From positions 1,860,001 to 1,924,000 of the forward strand of contig NZ_RKHK01000001.1 in NCBI RefSeq assembly GCF_003752405.1: a stretch of 64,000 nucleotides of DNA, in the 5' to 3' direction. This document shows positions 7,849-15,593 of the stretch, piece by piece (the first letter of the stretch is position 1; every line of letters starts with the position of its first letter). The translations under genes and the position numbers were made by a program. The notes beneath the pieces were generated by a model. That model was given only the letters and a program-made list of their open reading frames with translations. It made no database searches and was not told the DNA's origin. This DNA comes from Bogoriella caseilytica (GTDB taxonomy: Bacteria > Actinomycetota > Actinomycetes > Actinomycetales > Actinomycetaceae).

Positions 7849-8924
7849 GCGAGCGCAGTCGGGGTCAGGGTACGGGGCAGGTCACCGTCGGCGCGGGTGA
7901 TCTGCGCCTGCGGATCGCCCCCAGCGATGCGATGCCGCTGTACCTGCAAATCGCCCACCAGCTCAAGCAGTTGATCATGACCGGCGAGCTGGCTGACAGT
8001 GTCCAGTTGCCCGCCGTGCGATCACTGGCGTTACATCTCGGCGTCAACCCGGGGACCGTGATGCAGGCCTACCGGGAGCTATCGCAAGAGGGCCTGACGG
8101 CATCGATTCGCGGGCGAGGCTCCGTGGTGCGGACGCTCAGTGGGCGCAGCGCCGATGCGATGGCGCGCGAGCGACTCCTCGACGCCGCGGTGCGGCGACT
8201 GGTGAGTAGGGGGCGTGCCCTAGGTTTCGAGCCGGTCGAGGTTCAGCAACGGCTGAACGCTGCGTTACTGCACGACAGCAGTCCTGTCCGCATCGTCTTC
8301 CTGGGAGTGACCGCTGCGCATGCGGCCCGCTACACCCGAGAGCTCAACGATCGCTATGCCGCGCGTGCTGTGCGCTTCGTGCCGTATTCGGTGGCCGATC
8401 TGCAGCACAGGGACGAGTCCTTGCTCGCCGAGTTCAAGACCGCCTACACCGTGGTGACCTTCGCACCGCGCGTCCCGGAGGTGGAGCGAACACTCGACAC
8501 CTGCGGGGTGGCCGCCGAGATCATCGGTGTGCGCGCTGAGTTGTCGGTAGGTTCACGGCGAGACCTCGCGGCTATGAGCGACGACCGCTCGTACGTACTG
8601 TTCACCGAGAAGCGGGCGGTGCCAACCATCATGGCGCTGATCGACGCGCACGGCGGTATTGACCGAAACCCGGTCGAGGTGGTGGCCTCGGGCGATCAGG
8701 AGGATCTCGACCCTCGCCAGGTCGGTGACGTCGTCGACAGCGAAAAGATCATCATCTATTCGTTCGGAGTGCGCGAACAGGTCGCCGCCCTGAACCTCCC
8801 CAGAGAACGCCTTCTGGAACTCAAGTTCGAATTCACTGATGCGACGTGGGTCGAACTTGATCGGCGGTGGGGGCCCGTGCCCGGCGTCCCGGCCAGGTCG
8901 CAGAATCCGACTGGACTCTCATGA
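7845..8924 (+). CDS. GntR-family transcriptional regulator with a large C-terminal effector domain
   Basis: Residues ~20-95 form a GntR winged helix, with PLYLQIAHQLKQLI and the recognition region LALHLGVNPGTVMQAYREL. The remaining ~250 residues alternate strands and helices like a Rossmann or periplasmic-binding-type ligand fold (VRIVFLGVTAAHAARYTREL, YVLFTEKRAVPTIM). They are not an FCD, UTRA or aminotransferase domain that I recognise. The GTG at 7845 is used because it overlaps a short upstream ORF with a strong ribosome binding site. An in-frame GTG at 7698 would give 408 residues, but the extra N-terminus looks non-coding. It lies between the ATPases and the binding-protein genes, so it probably controls the downstream set. 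Confidence 0.8.
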   Translation: MSERSRGQGTGQVTVGAGDLRLRIAPSDAMPLYLQIAHQLKQLIMTGELADSVQLPAVRSLALHLGVNPGTVMQAYRELSQEGLTASIRGRGSVVRTLSGRSADAMARERLLDAAVRRLVSRGRALGFEPVEVQQRLNAALLHDSSPVRIVFLGVTAAHAARYTRELNDRYAARAVRFVPYSVADLQHRDESLLAEFKTAYTVVTFAPRVPEVERTLDTCGVAAEIIGVRAELSVGSRRDLAAMSDDRSYVLFTEKRAVPTIMALIDAHGGIDRNPVEVVASGDQEDLDPRQVGDVVDSEKIIIYSFGVREQVAALNLPRERLLELKFEFTDATWVELDRRWGPVPGVPARSQNPTGLS

Positions 8925-8940
8925 CGCACAAGGGAGTGGC

Positions 8941-9831
8941 ATGACGAACGTACTGACCGAAGCGGACCGGTTCCTTCTTGCCGCGAGGCTTGAGGGTTAT
9001 CTAGGGCATAACCGGGAAGCGGTTCAAATCCTGACCGAAGGGTTGAATCACACGCCCGGAGATGTCAGGCTCCTTCAATTGCGAGGAGTCAAACGACTGA
9101 TCGCACGCGACGTGCGCGGAGCGCTCGAAGATCTCGATCAAGCCGCCGCCGGACTGGCCGGCGTGCCGGACGAAATCGAGTTCTATCGGACGGTCATCGA
9201 ACGCGACGTGATCAATATACTTCTCGGTCGCCTCGGGCGAATCGAAGCGCAACATCCAGTGGTTGACGAGGCTTCGGCGGCGGCGACGAAGCACCTCTCC
9301 CGGGGAACCTTGCACGCCAGTACCTGGTTTCACCTCGGCGTTGCCCGGTACCTTGTTCGCGACTTCGTGAGCGCTGGTGAGGCCTTTGAGGTCTCGCGTA
9401 GCGCTGCTCTCGACGACCATCAGATCGTCGCCGCGCTCGACTGGCAGTTCATGTCCTGGCAACGGGCAGGAATGGGCGACGAAGCGGTCTGGCTACTGAG
9501 TCATCTCGATGCCGTGTCCTACGATCCTGAGCAACTGGATTCCCCCTGTGTGCCGAATTCGTTGAAGGGCTGCTATGTCCAGCGACTGAGGATGTACAGG
9601 GGAGAGCTCAAGCCGGAGGATCTCCTACGCAGGGATACTGAAGATTCGCTCGCCCTGGCCACTCTCGGGTACGGCGTAGGTAACTGGTACCTCAGTCACG
9701 GTTTCACGGCCGCAGCCCGGCGTTCGTTCGATCGTGTTCTTGAGTTAGGCGACCCCACCACTCTCGGATATTTGGCTGCCGAGTTCGAAGATCAGAACTG
9801 CGAATCTCGTAGTTTTGTTAGTTCGCCATAA
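8941..9831 (+). CDS. TPR-like helical-repeat protein, paralogue A
   Basis: This 296-residue soluble protein has no signal peptide. Its tetratricopeptide-like helix pairs include FLLAARLEGYLGHNREAVQIL, then VRLLQLRGVKRLIARDVRGALEDL, ASTWFHLGVARYLVRDFVSAGEAF and a C-terminal LGYGVGNWYLSHGFTAAARRSF. It aligns along its whole length with the protein at 13353-14216, which has the same domain order and the same GYGxGNWY motif. The ATG at 8941 has an AAGGGAG ribosome binding site and lies 16 bp after the GntR stop. TPR proteins usually mediate protein contacts. Its position with the binding proteins suggests a locus-specific scaffold or regulator. The final ~12 residues coincide with an Lrp-like DNA element. 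Confidence 0.8.
   Translation: MTNVLTEADRFLLAARLEGYLGHNREAVQILTEGLNHTPGDVRLLQLRGVKRLIARDVRGALEDLDQAAAGLAGVPDEIEFYRTVIERDVINILLGRLGRIEAQHPVVDEASAAATKHLSRGTLHASTWFHLGVARYLVRDFVSAGEAFEVSRSAALDDHQIVAALDWQFMSWQRAGMGDEAVWLLSHLDAVSYDPEQLDSPCVPNSLKGCYVQRLRMYRGELKPEDLLRRDTEDSLALATLGYGVGNWYLSHGFTAAARRSFDRVLELGDPTTLGYLAAEFEDQNCESRSFVSSP
9799..9813 (-). promoter_or_regulatory. Fourth copy of the Lrp-like element, upstream of the lipoprotein gene
   Basis: Read on the minus strand, the sequence is ACTACGAGATTCGCA. It matches 14 of 15 positions of the element at 5498 in the lrp/dppD promoter region. It lies at the very 3' end of the TPR-like gene, about 190 bp before the ATG of the binding lipoprotein. A 14/15 match is not expected by chance in a window of this size, which supports co-regulation. 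Confidence 0.5.
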
Positions 9832-9841
9832 CGAAGCGGCA

Positions 9842-9863
9842 ACGGGCCTTGGCAAGGTCCCGT
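9842..9863 (+). terminator. Hairpin after the gntR-TPR genes
   Basis: ACGGGCCTT and AAGGTCCCGT can pair around a GGC loop with one bulged base. It lies 10 bp after the TPR-like stop and is followed by TATTGGTCG rather than a long T run. A modest intrinsic terminator or transcript-stabilising hairpin is likely. Confidence 0.45.
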
Positions 9864-9904
9864 ATTGGTCGTACGCTCTTGCTGTTGGACCTCACCAATT
9901 CAAT

Positions 9905-9927
9905 GCAGAAATGATACATATTTCTGC
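9905..9927 (+). promoter_or_regulatory. Perfect AT-rich inverted repeat in the lipoprotein leader region
   Basis: GCAGAAAT and ATTTCTGC are perfect 8-bp arms around GATACAT. The element lies ~75 bp before the binding-lipoprotein ATG in an unusually AT-rich stretch. It could be an operator (for the GntR or Lrp regulator) or a 5' untranslated-region hairpin. Confidence 0.45.
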
Positions 9928-10002
9928 GCGCCTTCTGCTGCCGACGTCCTGAGACTAATTCTCGGCGGTCTGGGCAATTCAATTCTGATAAGGAGTGGTG
10001 AC

Positions 10003-11658
10003 ATGACGCGACGTCACACCCGCTTTGCCCTCTTGGGATCCGGCCTTCTGGCCACGGTCCTCGCTGCTTGCTCGACCGGCGGTGCACCGCCTGCGGGCGA
10101 GCCCACCGAACCCGAGAATGGCGAAACCACGGCCGACGAGGTTGTCGACGAGGCCGACGACGAGGCCGTCGATGACGTGTACCTCGAAGATCCGGACGTC
10201 GACGATCTAGAGCCCGAGTACGGCGGCACCCTGCGCTTCTTGGCGCGGCTGGATGCCGACCAGATCGATCCGCACGTGGCTACCGACACCACCGGCATCA
10301 TCTCCGGCGCACTGGTCTATGAAGGGCTGGTCGAGAACGTGCGTGGCGAGGTGCAGCCTCTGCTGGCCGAATCGTGGGAGATCTCGGACGATCTCCTGAC
10401 GTACACCTTCAACCTTCGTGACGACGTGGTCTTCCACAGCGGCCGTGACTTCACGGCCGAGGACGTCGTCTATTCGCTGGAGCGGGTCATGGATCCAGAG
10501 ACGCTGGCTCCGAACTCGAGCAGCTACGCCTCGATCTCTGCGGTCGAGGCGGTCGATGAGCACACGGTCGACATCGTGCTCGAGAGGCCACACTCTCCGC
10601 TGCTGTTCCTCCTGTCAGCATTGTCCTCTTCGGTGGTTGACCGCGAGGTCGTGGAGTCGACCGGCCTGGACGCGCCTCCGGGCGGGGGCACCGGCCCGTT
10701 CATGTACGAGGAGCACAACGTGGGCCGCAATCTCCTTCTGACTGCGCATGAGGACTACTGGCACCCGGAGCTTCCCTACCTCGACGGGATCGACTTCACC
10801 TTCAACCCGGACGACAATGCTCGGGCTGCTGCGATCCGGAGCAACAGTGTGGATCTGCTGTTCTCCCCAGCGCCGGAGTTCATCGACAGCCTGATGGAGG
10901 ACGAGAACCTCAAGTGGTATGGAGGCTCTGGTTCCCTGTCGCTTCACCTACTGCTCAACGCGTCGCGTGAGCCCTTCGATGACGAGCGGGTACGACAGGC
11001 GATCTTCCTGGCCCTCGATCGTCAAGAACTGCTCGATGTCGCCAACCAGGGCCTGGGAATGCCGCTCAACGGCGGCTACCTTCCGCCGGACCGTTGGGGT
11101 GCGATCACGGAACCGGTCTACGGGGAGCCGGACATCGACCGTGCTCGGGAGCTCATGGCCGAAGCCGGGTACGAGGACGGCTTCGAAGCCGAGTTGACTG
11201 TGATCGGTAGTTCGGCCTTCCAGGTCCGGCAGGCCGAGGTCGAGCAAGCTCAGCTGGCCGAGATCGGCATCGACATCACGTTGAACCCGGTAGATGCCGC
11301 AGTATCGCGCGAGATCACAGCCTCGGGTGACTTCGACATGTACCAGAGCGGCTTCGGCCTGCGGGCTGACCCGGACGAACGTTTCACGGCGGCCTTCACC
11401 ACTGATGGTGGTCTGAACTATGCCAACTGGAGCGATGAGGAGTTTGACTCCCTCATCGAGGAAGCTCGCGGCGTCTCCAGTCAAGAAGAACGCGCAGAGC
11501 TGTACGAGCAGGCTGATCGCGTGCTGGCCGAACGCGGACCGGCGGCCTTCACGATTCTGACCGCCAGCTACGACGTGGTGTGGGAGAACGTGATGGGCTA
11601 CCGCGGCGACCCCACTCCGAGCTTCTCGATCTACAAGCACCTGTGGATGGAGAACTGA
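10003..11658 (+). CDS. Solute-binding lipoprotein, ABC transporter family 5 (DppA/OppA-like)
   Basis: This 551-residue secreted lipoprotein has a signal peptide with a lipobox ending at Cys23 (TVLAAC). A highly acidic linker (~residues 30-65, many Asp/Glu) follows, then the SBP_bac_5 fold. Family features include YGGTLRFLARLDADQIDPH near the domain start, SWEISDDLLTYTFNLRDDV, and VVFHSGRDFTAEDVVYSLERV. It would be anchored outside the membrane and deliver substrate to the DppB/DppC permeases. The ATG at 10003 has AAGGAG 7 bp upstream. A strong hairpin after the stop suggests it is expressed above the genes that follow. The bound ligand cannot be read from the sequence. Confidence 0.93.
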   Translation: MTRRHTRFALLGSGLLATVLAACSTGGAPPAGEPTEPENGETTADEVVDEADDEAVDDVYLEDPDVDDLEPEYGGTLRFLARLDADQIDPHVATDTTGIISGALVYEGLVENVRGEVQPLLAESWEISDDLLTYTFNLRDDVVFHSGRDFTAEDVVYSLERVMDPETLAPNSSSYASISAVEAVDEHTVDIVLERPHSPLLFLLSALSSSVVDREVVESTGLDAPPGGGTGPFMYEEHNVGRNLLLTAHEDYWHPELPYLDGIDFTFNPDDNARAAAIRSNSVDLLFSPAPEFIDSLMEDENLKWYGGSGSLSLHLLLNASREPFDDERVRQAIFLALDRQELLDVANQGLGMPLNGGYLPPDRWGAITEPVYGEPDIDRARELMAEAGYEDGFEAELTVIGSSAFQVRQAEVEQAQLAEIGIDITLNPVDAAVSREITASGDFDMYQSGFGLRADPDERFTAAFTTDGGLNYANWSDEEFDSLIEEARGVSSQEERAELYEQADRVLAERGPAAFTILTASYDVVWENVMGYRGDPTPSFSIYKHLWMEN

Positions 11659-11672
11659 CCGGACCTGCATGA

Positions 11673-11707
11673 GCGCGGGCGCCCGGCGATCCACCGGGCG
11701 CCCGCGC
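11673..11707 (+). terminator. Strong GC hairpin between the two binding-protein genes
   Basis: GCGCGGGCGCCCGG (11673-11686) pairs perfectly with 11694-11707 around a 7-nt loop, giving a 14-bp stem without mismatches. No T run follows. It starts 14 bp after the lipoprotein stop. It probably terminates part of the transcription or protects the lipoprotein mRNA 3' end. Confidence 0.65.
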
Positions 11708-11769
11708 CCAGCCCGCTCGTCTTCAGCGCAGACCGCTTGCCCCTACGGCTCCCAGAGGAACGACCTCCC

Positions 11770-13284
11770 ATGCCTCAGCATGAGTCCACCCCGCCGACAC
11801 CGGACCTGTTGCGCTACGGCGCGACACTGCCCATCAGTAGAATCGACCCGCTCTGCGGCCTGTGGAACGAAGCCAGCTCACTGGTGTTCTCCCGGCCGTT
11901 CGCCGTGAACGAGCACGGCGTCCTGGAACCTGACGTGGCCGTGCTCCTTGAGACCGCTCCCGATGGTCTGCACTGGGCCTTCGGGGTGCGCGAAGGGGTG
12001 ACCTGGCACGACGGCGAGCCGGTGACAGTGGAGGATCTGGCGCTGTCGTTGCGACTCGTCAGTGATCCTCGCCTTCGCGGTGAGGTCAAGCAGCACATCG
12101 CCGAGGTCACCGATGTCCGGGTCGACGGTCCGCACGTGGTGGTCACGCTCAGTCGCCGCATGCCGGCATTGCTCCACACTCTCTCGAAAACCTGCATCGT
12201 CCCCTCGCATCGGTTCTCCTCCGATGAACTCAGCCAGGGCGCGCTCGATCGCGACCCCATCGGCTCCGGCCCGTATCGCGTCGTGGAGCGATCTGATCAG
12301 GCCTGCCGGTTTGTACGTCACGATCGCTTTCATCACGGCAGCGCCGCGCTCAAGAGGATCGAGATGGTGCAGATCGCCGAGGACCGTGATCGCGCCGCTG
12401 CACTTGCTGCCGGAGAGATCGACCTGGCGCAGATCAAAGCGCAGCACGTCGACACACTGACCGAGGTGCCCGACGTGGTGGTGCATCCCATCGCCACGCG
12501 GGTCTGGCGGGCGCTGACCTTCAGTCTGACCCACCCCTTGCTCCGCGACCCCTCGATTCGGCGGGCACTGTCCACCCTGATCGACCGGGAGGAGGTGGTG
12601 TCCACGGCACTCGGCGGCTACGGGTTGCCGCAGTACTACCCCACCCCGCCCAGCTCGTGGGCGAGCCCACCTGCTCCGCCGGCCACAGGACCGGAACTCG
12701 CCCGGCAGCAGCTGCTCGAGGCCGGTTGCGAACTGAATGAGGCCGGCATCTGGGAACGCGACGGGGTTCCGCTTGAGCTCACTTTCGCCTACCTCGCCAC
12801 GGAGACCTTCCGGGCGGTGGCCAGCGAGGTCATCGCCGCGCAGTTCGCCCGCGCCGGCGTCCCGGTCAGCCTCACACCCATCACGTGGCGGCAGTACCAG
12901 GCCATGGACGCCACCGGGCTGCGCGACTCCGGCTACGACGGCATCGTCGTGGGCTGGAGTGGCGGAGTGGACCCTCACGAGAACCTCGCGATCCGGTACT
13001 CGACGAACGGCGCATACAACCGCGACGGGTACTCCAATCCGGAACTCGACAGGCTCCTCGATGAGGCCGTCAATGCACCGGACCGCCCCACGGCCGTGGA
13101 GTTGTACCGCCGGATCTCGAGGATCACCGTCGAGGACTCGATCATGGCGCCCCTGGCCAACCCGCAGTACCTCTTCGCCGCACGCCGGGACCTCAGTGGC
13201 TTCGAGGACTTCGAGGTGGACTCCTTCTACGAGTTCCCTCAGTACGCCCATCGGATCGCCCGATCCGGCGCACACACCGCGTGA
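11770..13284 (+). CDS. Family 5 solute-binding protein lacking a signal peptide
   Basis: This 504-residue protein has the SBP_bac_5 fold (HWAFGVREGVTWHDGEPVTVEDLALSL at the start of the domain, later IGSGPYRVVE and DGIVVGWSGGVDPHENLAIR). The N-terminus, MPQHESTPPTPDLLRYG, has neither a hydrophobic signal segment nor a lipobox Cys. The in-frame start at 11737 does not add one. Known cytoplasmic family 5 domains, such as SgrR, carry an N-terminal DNA-binding domain, which is absent here. It may be an intracellular ligand sensor or carrier, or be exported by an unrecognised route. It follows the lipoprotein gene and precedes the second TPR-like gene. Confidence 0.85.
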   Translation: MPQHESTPPTPDLLRYGATLPISRIDPLCGLWNEASSLVFSRPFAVNEHGVLEPDVAVLLETAPDGLHWAFGVREGVTWHDGEPVTVEDLALSLRLVSDPRLRGEVKQHIAEVTDVRVDGPHVVVTLSRRMPALLHTLSKTCIVPSHRFSSDELSQGALDRDPIGSGPYRVVERSDQACRFVRHDRFHHGSAALKRIEMVQIAEDRDRAAALAAGEIDLAQIKAQHVDTLTEVPDVVVHPIATRVWRALTFSLTHPLLRDPSIRRALSTLIDREEVVSTALGGYGLPQYYPTPPSSWASPPAPPATGPELARQQLLEAGCELNEAGIWERDGVPLELTFAYLATETFRAVASEVIAAQFARAGVPVSLTPITWRQYQAMDATGLRDSGYDGIVVGWSGGVDPHENLAIRYSTNGAYNRDGYSNPELDRLLDEAVNAPDRPTAVELYRRISRITVEDSIMAPLANPQYLFAARRDLSGFEDFEVDSFYEFPQYAHRIARSGAHTA

Positions 13285-13352
13285 CCACTGGGTGACGCGG
13301 CGGCCGCAATAGACCGCCATACCCATTCGCACTCCGTCAGAAAGGCACAGTC

Positions 13353-14216
13353 ATGCCCGCACCGAAGACGAACGACCGCTACATCATCGCCGCGCGGCTT
13401 CTCGGATACCTGAACGAGCCCGAGAAGGCAGTCGCGCTCCTGACCAAGGCGCTCGAGAACGATCCGGAGAACATTCGCCTGCTCCGATTCCGGGGCCACC
13501 GCCGGATCACCACGAGAGACTTTGACGGCGCGATCAGCGACCTGCAGGCTGCGGCCGCTCTCCTGCCTGGCTCCGAGGATGAATACGAGCTCTACCAAAA
13601 GGATGTCCAGCCCGACGCGATCAAGCTCGTAGTCGGGGATGACGACGTCAACGATCACCACCCCACGATCTCCTCGCTGGCGGGCACGCCCGAAGCGGAG
13701 AAGTACATGACCACCCTGCATACCGCGGTGTGGTACCACCTCGCAGTGGCGCTCTATGTCAGCGGCCGGCTGACCGAGGCCGTTGAGGCCTTCAGTAACG
13801 CCTACCGGACGGCGCATCACTACGAGGGCAAGGTCGCCAGCCTGGACTGGAAGTACATGGCCTTGCGCCGTCTCGGGCGTACCGAGGAGGCAGAGCAGGT
13901 ACTGCCAGAATTCGTGACACTGGTCGAGGAGTACGACCCCCAGGGCGTCGGATACCACGACCGGATGGAGCTCTACACCGGGAAGATCACCCCGGAGCAG
14001 CTGGCCGCCACCATCTCGGACAACACCCTGCTGATCGCCACCGTCGGTTACGGACTGGGCAACTGGTACCTCTACAACGGGGATGTCGAAAAGGCCAAGG
14101 AGACGTTCCAAGGCGTCCTCGATACGGGCGCATCGGGAGCTTTTGCCTACATCGCGGTCGAATCCGAACGGGCCGGCCTCGGTGAGCTCGCGAACAGTCC
14201 ATTGCACAACAACTGA
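13353..14216 (+). CDS. TPR-like helical-repeat protein, paralogue B
   Basis: This 287-residue soluble protein aligns end to end with the protein at 8941-9831. It starts DRYIIAARLLGYLNEPEKAV, has central helical pairs (AVWYHLAVALYVSGRLTEAVEAF) and the shared motif GYGLGNWYLYNGDVEKAKETF. It has no signal peptide or membrane helix. The leader before its ATG (CAGAAAGGCACAGTC) closely resembles the one before the next gene (CAGAAAGGCACAATC), suggesting related translation signals. Its role is unknown. The two paralogues bracket the two binding-protein genes. Confidence 0.82.
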   Translation: MPAPKTNDRYIIAARLLGYLNEPEKAVALLTKALENDPENIRLLRFRGHRRITTRDFDGAISDLQAAAALLPGSEDEYELYQKDVQPDAIKLVVGDDDVNDHHPTISSLAGTPEAEKYMTTLHTAVWYHLAVALYVSGRLTEAVEAFSNAYRTAHHYEGKVASLDWKYMALRRLGRTEEAEQVLPEFVTLVEEYDPQGVGYHDRMELYTGKITPEQLAATISDNTLLIATVGYGLGNWYLYNGDVEKAKETFQGVLDTGASGAFAYIAVESERAGLGELANSPLHNN

Positions 14217-14244
14217 GAATCTGCACACAGAAAGGCACAATCAC

Positions 14245-14472
14245 ATGGCTATCATTCGAGTGGAAATGGGCGCACGCCCGCAGTCCGAGCGCGAGGAGAT
14301 CATCGCCAAGCTCACCGATGTGATGGTGGACTTCGGATCGCCCCGGGAGAACACCCACGTCATTCTCTACGAAGTGTCCTATGACGTGTGGGCCAAGGGC
14401 GGTCTGCCCTACTCGAAGCGCAAGAAGAATGCAGCGGCCGCCGCGGCCCATCAGGAGAATGACGCCTCGTGA
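14245..14472 (+). CDS. 4-oxalocrotonate tautomerase-like protein without N-terminal proline
   Basis: This 75-residue protein has the size and beta-alpha-beta pattern of the 4-OT family (IIRVEMGARPQSEREEIIAK, then ENTHVILYEVSYDVWAKGG). Family enzymes use Pro1, exposed after removal of Met, as catalytic base. Here residue 2 is alanine (MAIIRVEM). An ATG at 14245 with AAAGG upstream is the only plausible start, so the loss looks genuine. The conserved Arg11-like position in GARPQ is retained. It may be a catalytically altered or structural member. Its TGA overlaps the dehydrogenase GTG by 4 bp, implying joint function. Confidence 0.82.
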   Translation: MAIIRVEMGARPQSEREEIIAKLTDVMVDFGSPRENTHVILYEVSYDVWAKGGLPYSKRKKNAAAAAAHQENDAS

Positions 14473-15464
14473 CTCAGGCCGAGGCTGAGCCCGTGCAGCC
14501 GTTCACCGTGCTGGTCAGCGAGAATCTCGCGGAGCGCATGCCCTACCTCGCTGATCGCTATCCGCAGGTCCGCTTCCTCACCGTTCCCATGGAGGGTGGT
14601 GAGATGCGCTCGGAGTACCGGGATGCCCACGTGATGTTCCGGTCCGCGATGAGTGCGGAGCTGTTCGACGAGATCCTGCTCGGTGCGCCCGACCTGGCGT
14701 TCGTGCAGATCTCGGCGGCCGGATTCGACTGGATGGGTGGGCCGATTCTGCGCAAGCGGATCGCCGAGGGGATGCAGGTCACCCGATCCGCGAACTCCTA
14801 CAACGTGCCGATCGCGGAGTACGTGATGGGAATGATGCTCTCCATGGCGCGGCACTTGCCCACGCTGCTGCGTGCGCAGGAGGATCACGAATGGGTACGC
14901 ACGACCGCCCGGGACTTTGCCGGCTCGACGGTGGGGGTCTTCGGTACCGGTGCGATCGGGCGTGAGGTCGCGTGGCGCTCGCGCAGCCTGGGCGCGCAGG
15001 TCGTGGGCGTGAGTCGCTCCGGCGTGGCGGTGGAGGGCTTCGAGGAGGTCGTCACCAGTGCAGAGGTCGCAGGGGTTTTGCCGCGCTGCGACTACGTGGT
15101 TCTGGCCATGCCGCTGACCACCGAGACCCGGCACATGTTCGGCGCGGAGCAGTTCGCCCGGATGAAGTCGTCCGCCGTGATCGTCAACGTCGGACGTGGG
15201 GCGCTGTTGGACGACGATGCGCTCATCGAGGCGCTGGAGTCCGAGCAGATTGCCGGCGCGGTGCTTGATGCCTTCGTCACCGAGCCTCTCCCAGCCGACA
15301 GTCCGCTGTGGTCGACCAAGAACGCGGTGATCACCCCCCACACCTCGTTCCGCAGTGATGGAAACACAGATCGACTTTGCGCCGATTTCTGCGAGAACCT
15401 CGACTACTACTTGAAGGGCGAACCTCTGGTCGGGACGATGAAGGAGCCGACCCTCGGCTATTAG
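14469..15464 (+). CDS. D-2-hydroxyacid dehydrogenase (NAD(P)-dependent)
   Basis: This 331-residue cytoplasmic oxidoreductase has the D-isomer-specific 2-hydroxyacid dehydrogenase fold. The nucleotide motif GTGAIG is at 159-164. The catalytic triad is visible as Arg243 (NVGRGALLDD), Glu272 (DAFVTEPLP) and His291 (TPHTSF). It would interconvert a 2-oxoacid and a D-2-hydroxyacid. GTG at 14469 overlaps the tautomerase stop. It is the last gene of the dpp-type locus. This suggests the imported compound, or something derived from it, is processed through a 2-oxoacid or hydroxyacid. Confidence 0.92.
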   Translation: MTQAEAEPVQPFTVLVSENLAERMPYLADRYPQVRFLTVPMEGGEMRSEYRDAHVMFRSAMSAELFDEILLGAPDLAFVQISAAGFDWMGGPILRKRIAEGMQVTRSANSYNVPIAEYVMGMMLSMARHLPTLLRAQEDHEWVRTTARDFAGSTVGVFGTGAIGREVAWRSRSLGAQVVGVSRSGVAVEGFEEVVTSAEVAGVLPRCDYVVLAMPLTTETRHMFGAEQFARMKSSAVIVNVGRGALLDDDALIEALESEQIAGAVLDAFVTEPLPADSPLWSTKNAVITPHTSFRSDGNTDRLCADFCENLDYYLKGEPLVGTMKEPTLGY

Positions 15465-15593
15465 TCCTCGATCCACCGACAGAGCGGGTGGGGGCGGCGG
15501 GACTCCAGGCCATCATGACCACGCCGACCGACCTGGCGGTGTGACTACCCACAATCACCCATCGGCGCAGCAGGCCCGATTGATCGAGAGGCA

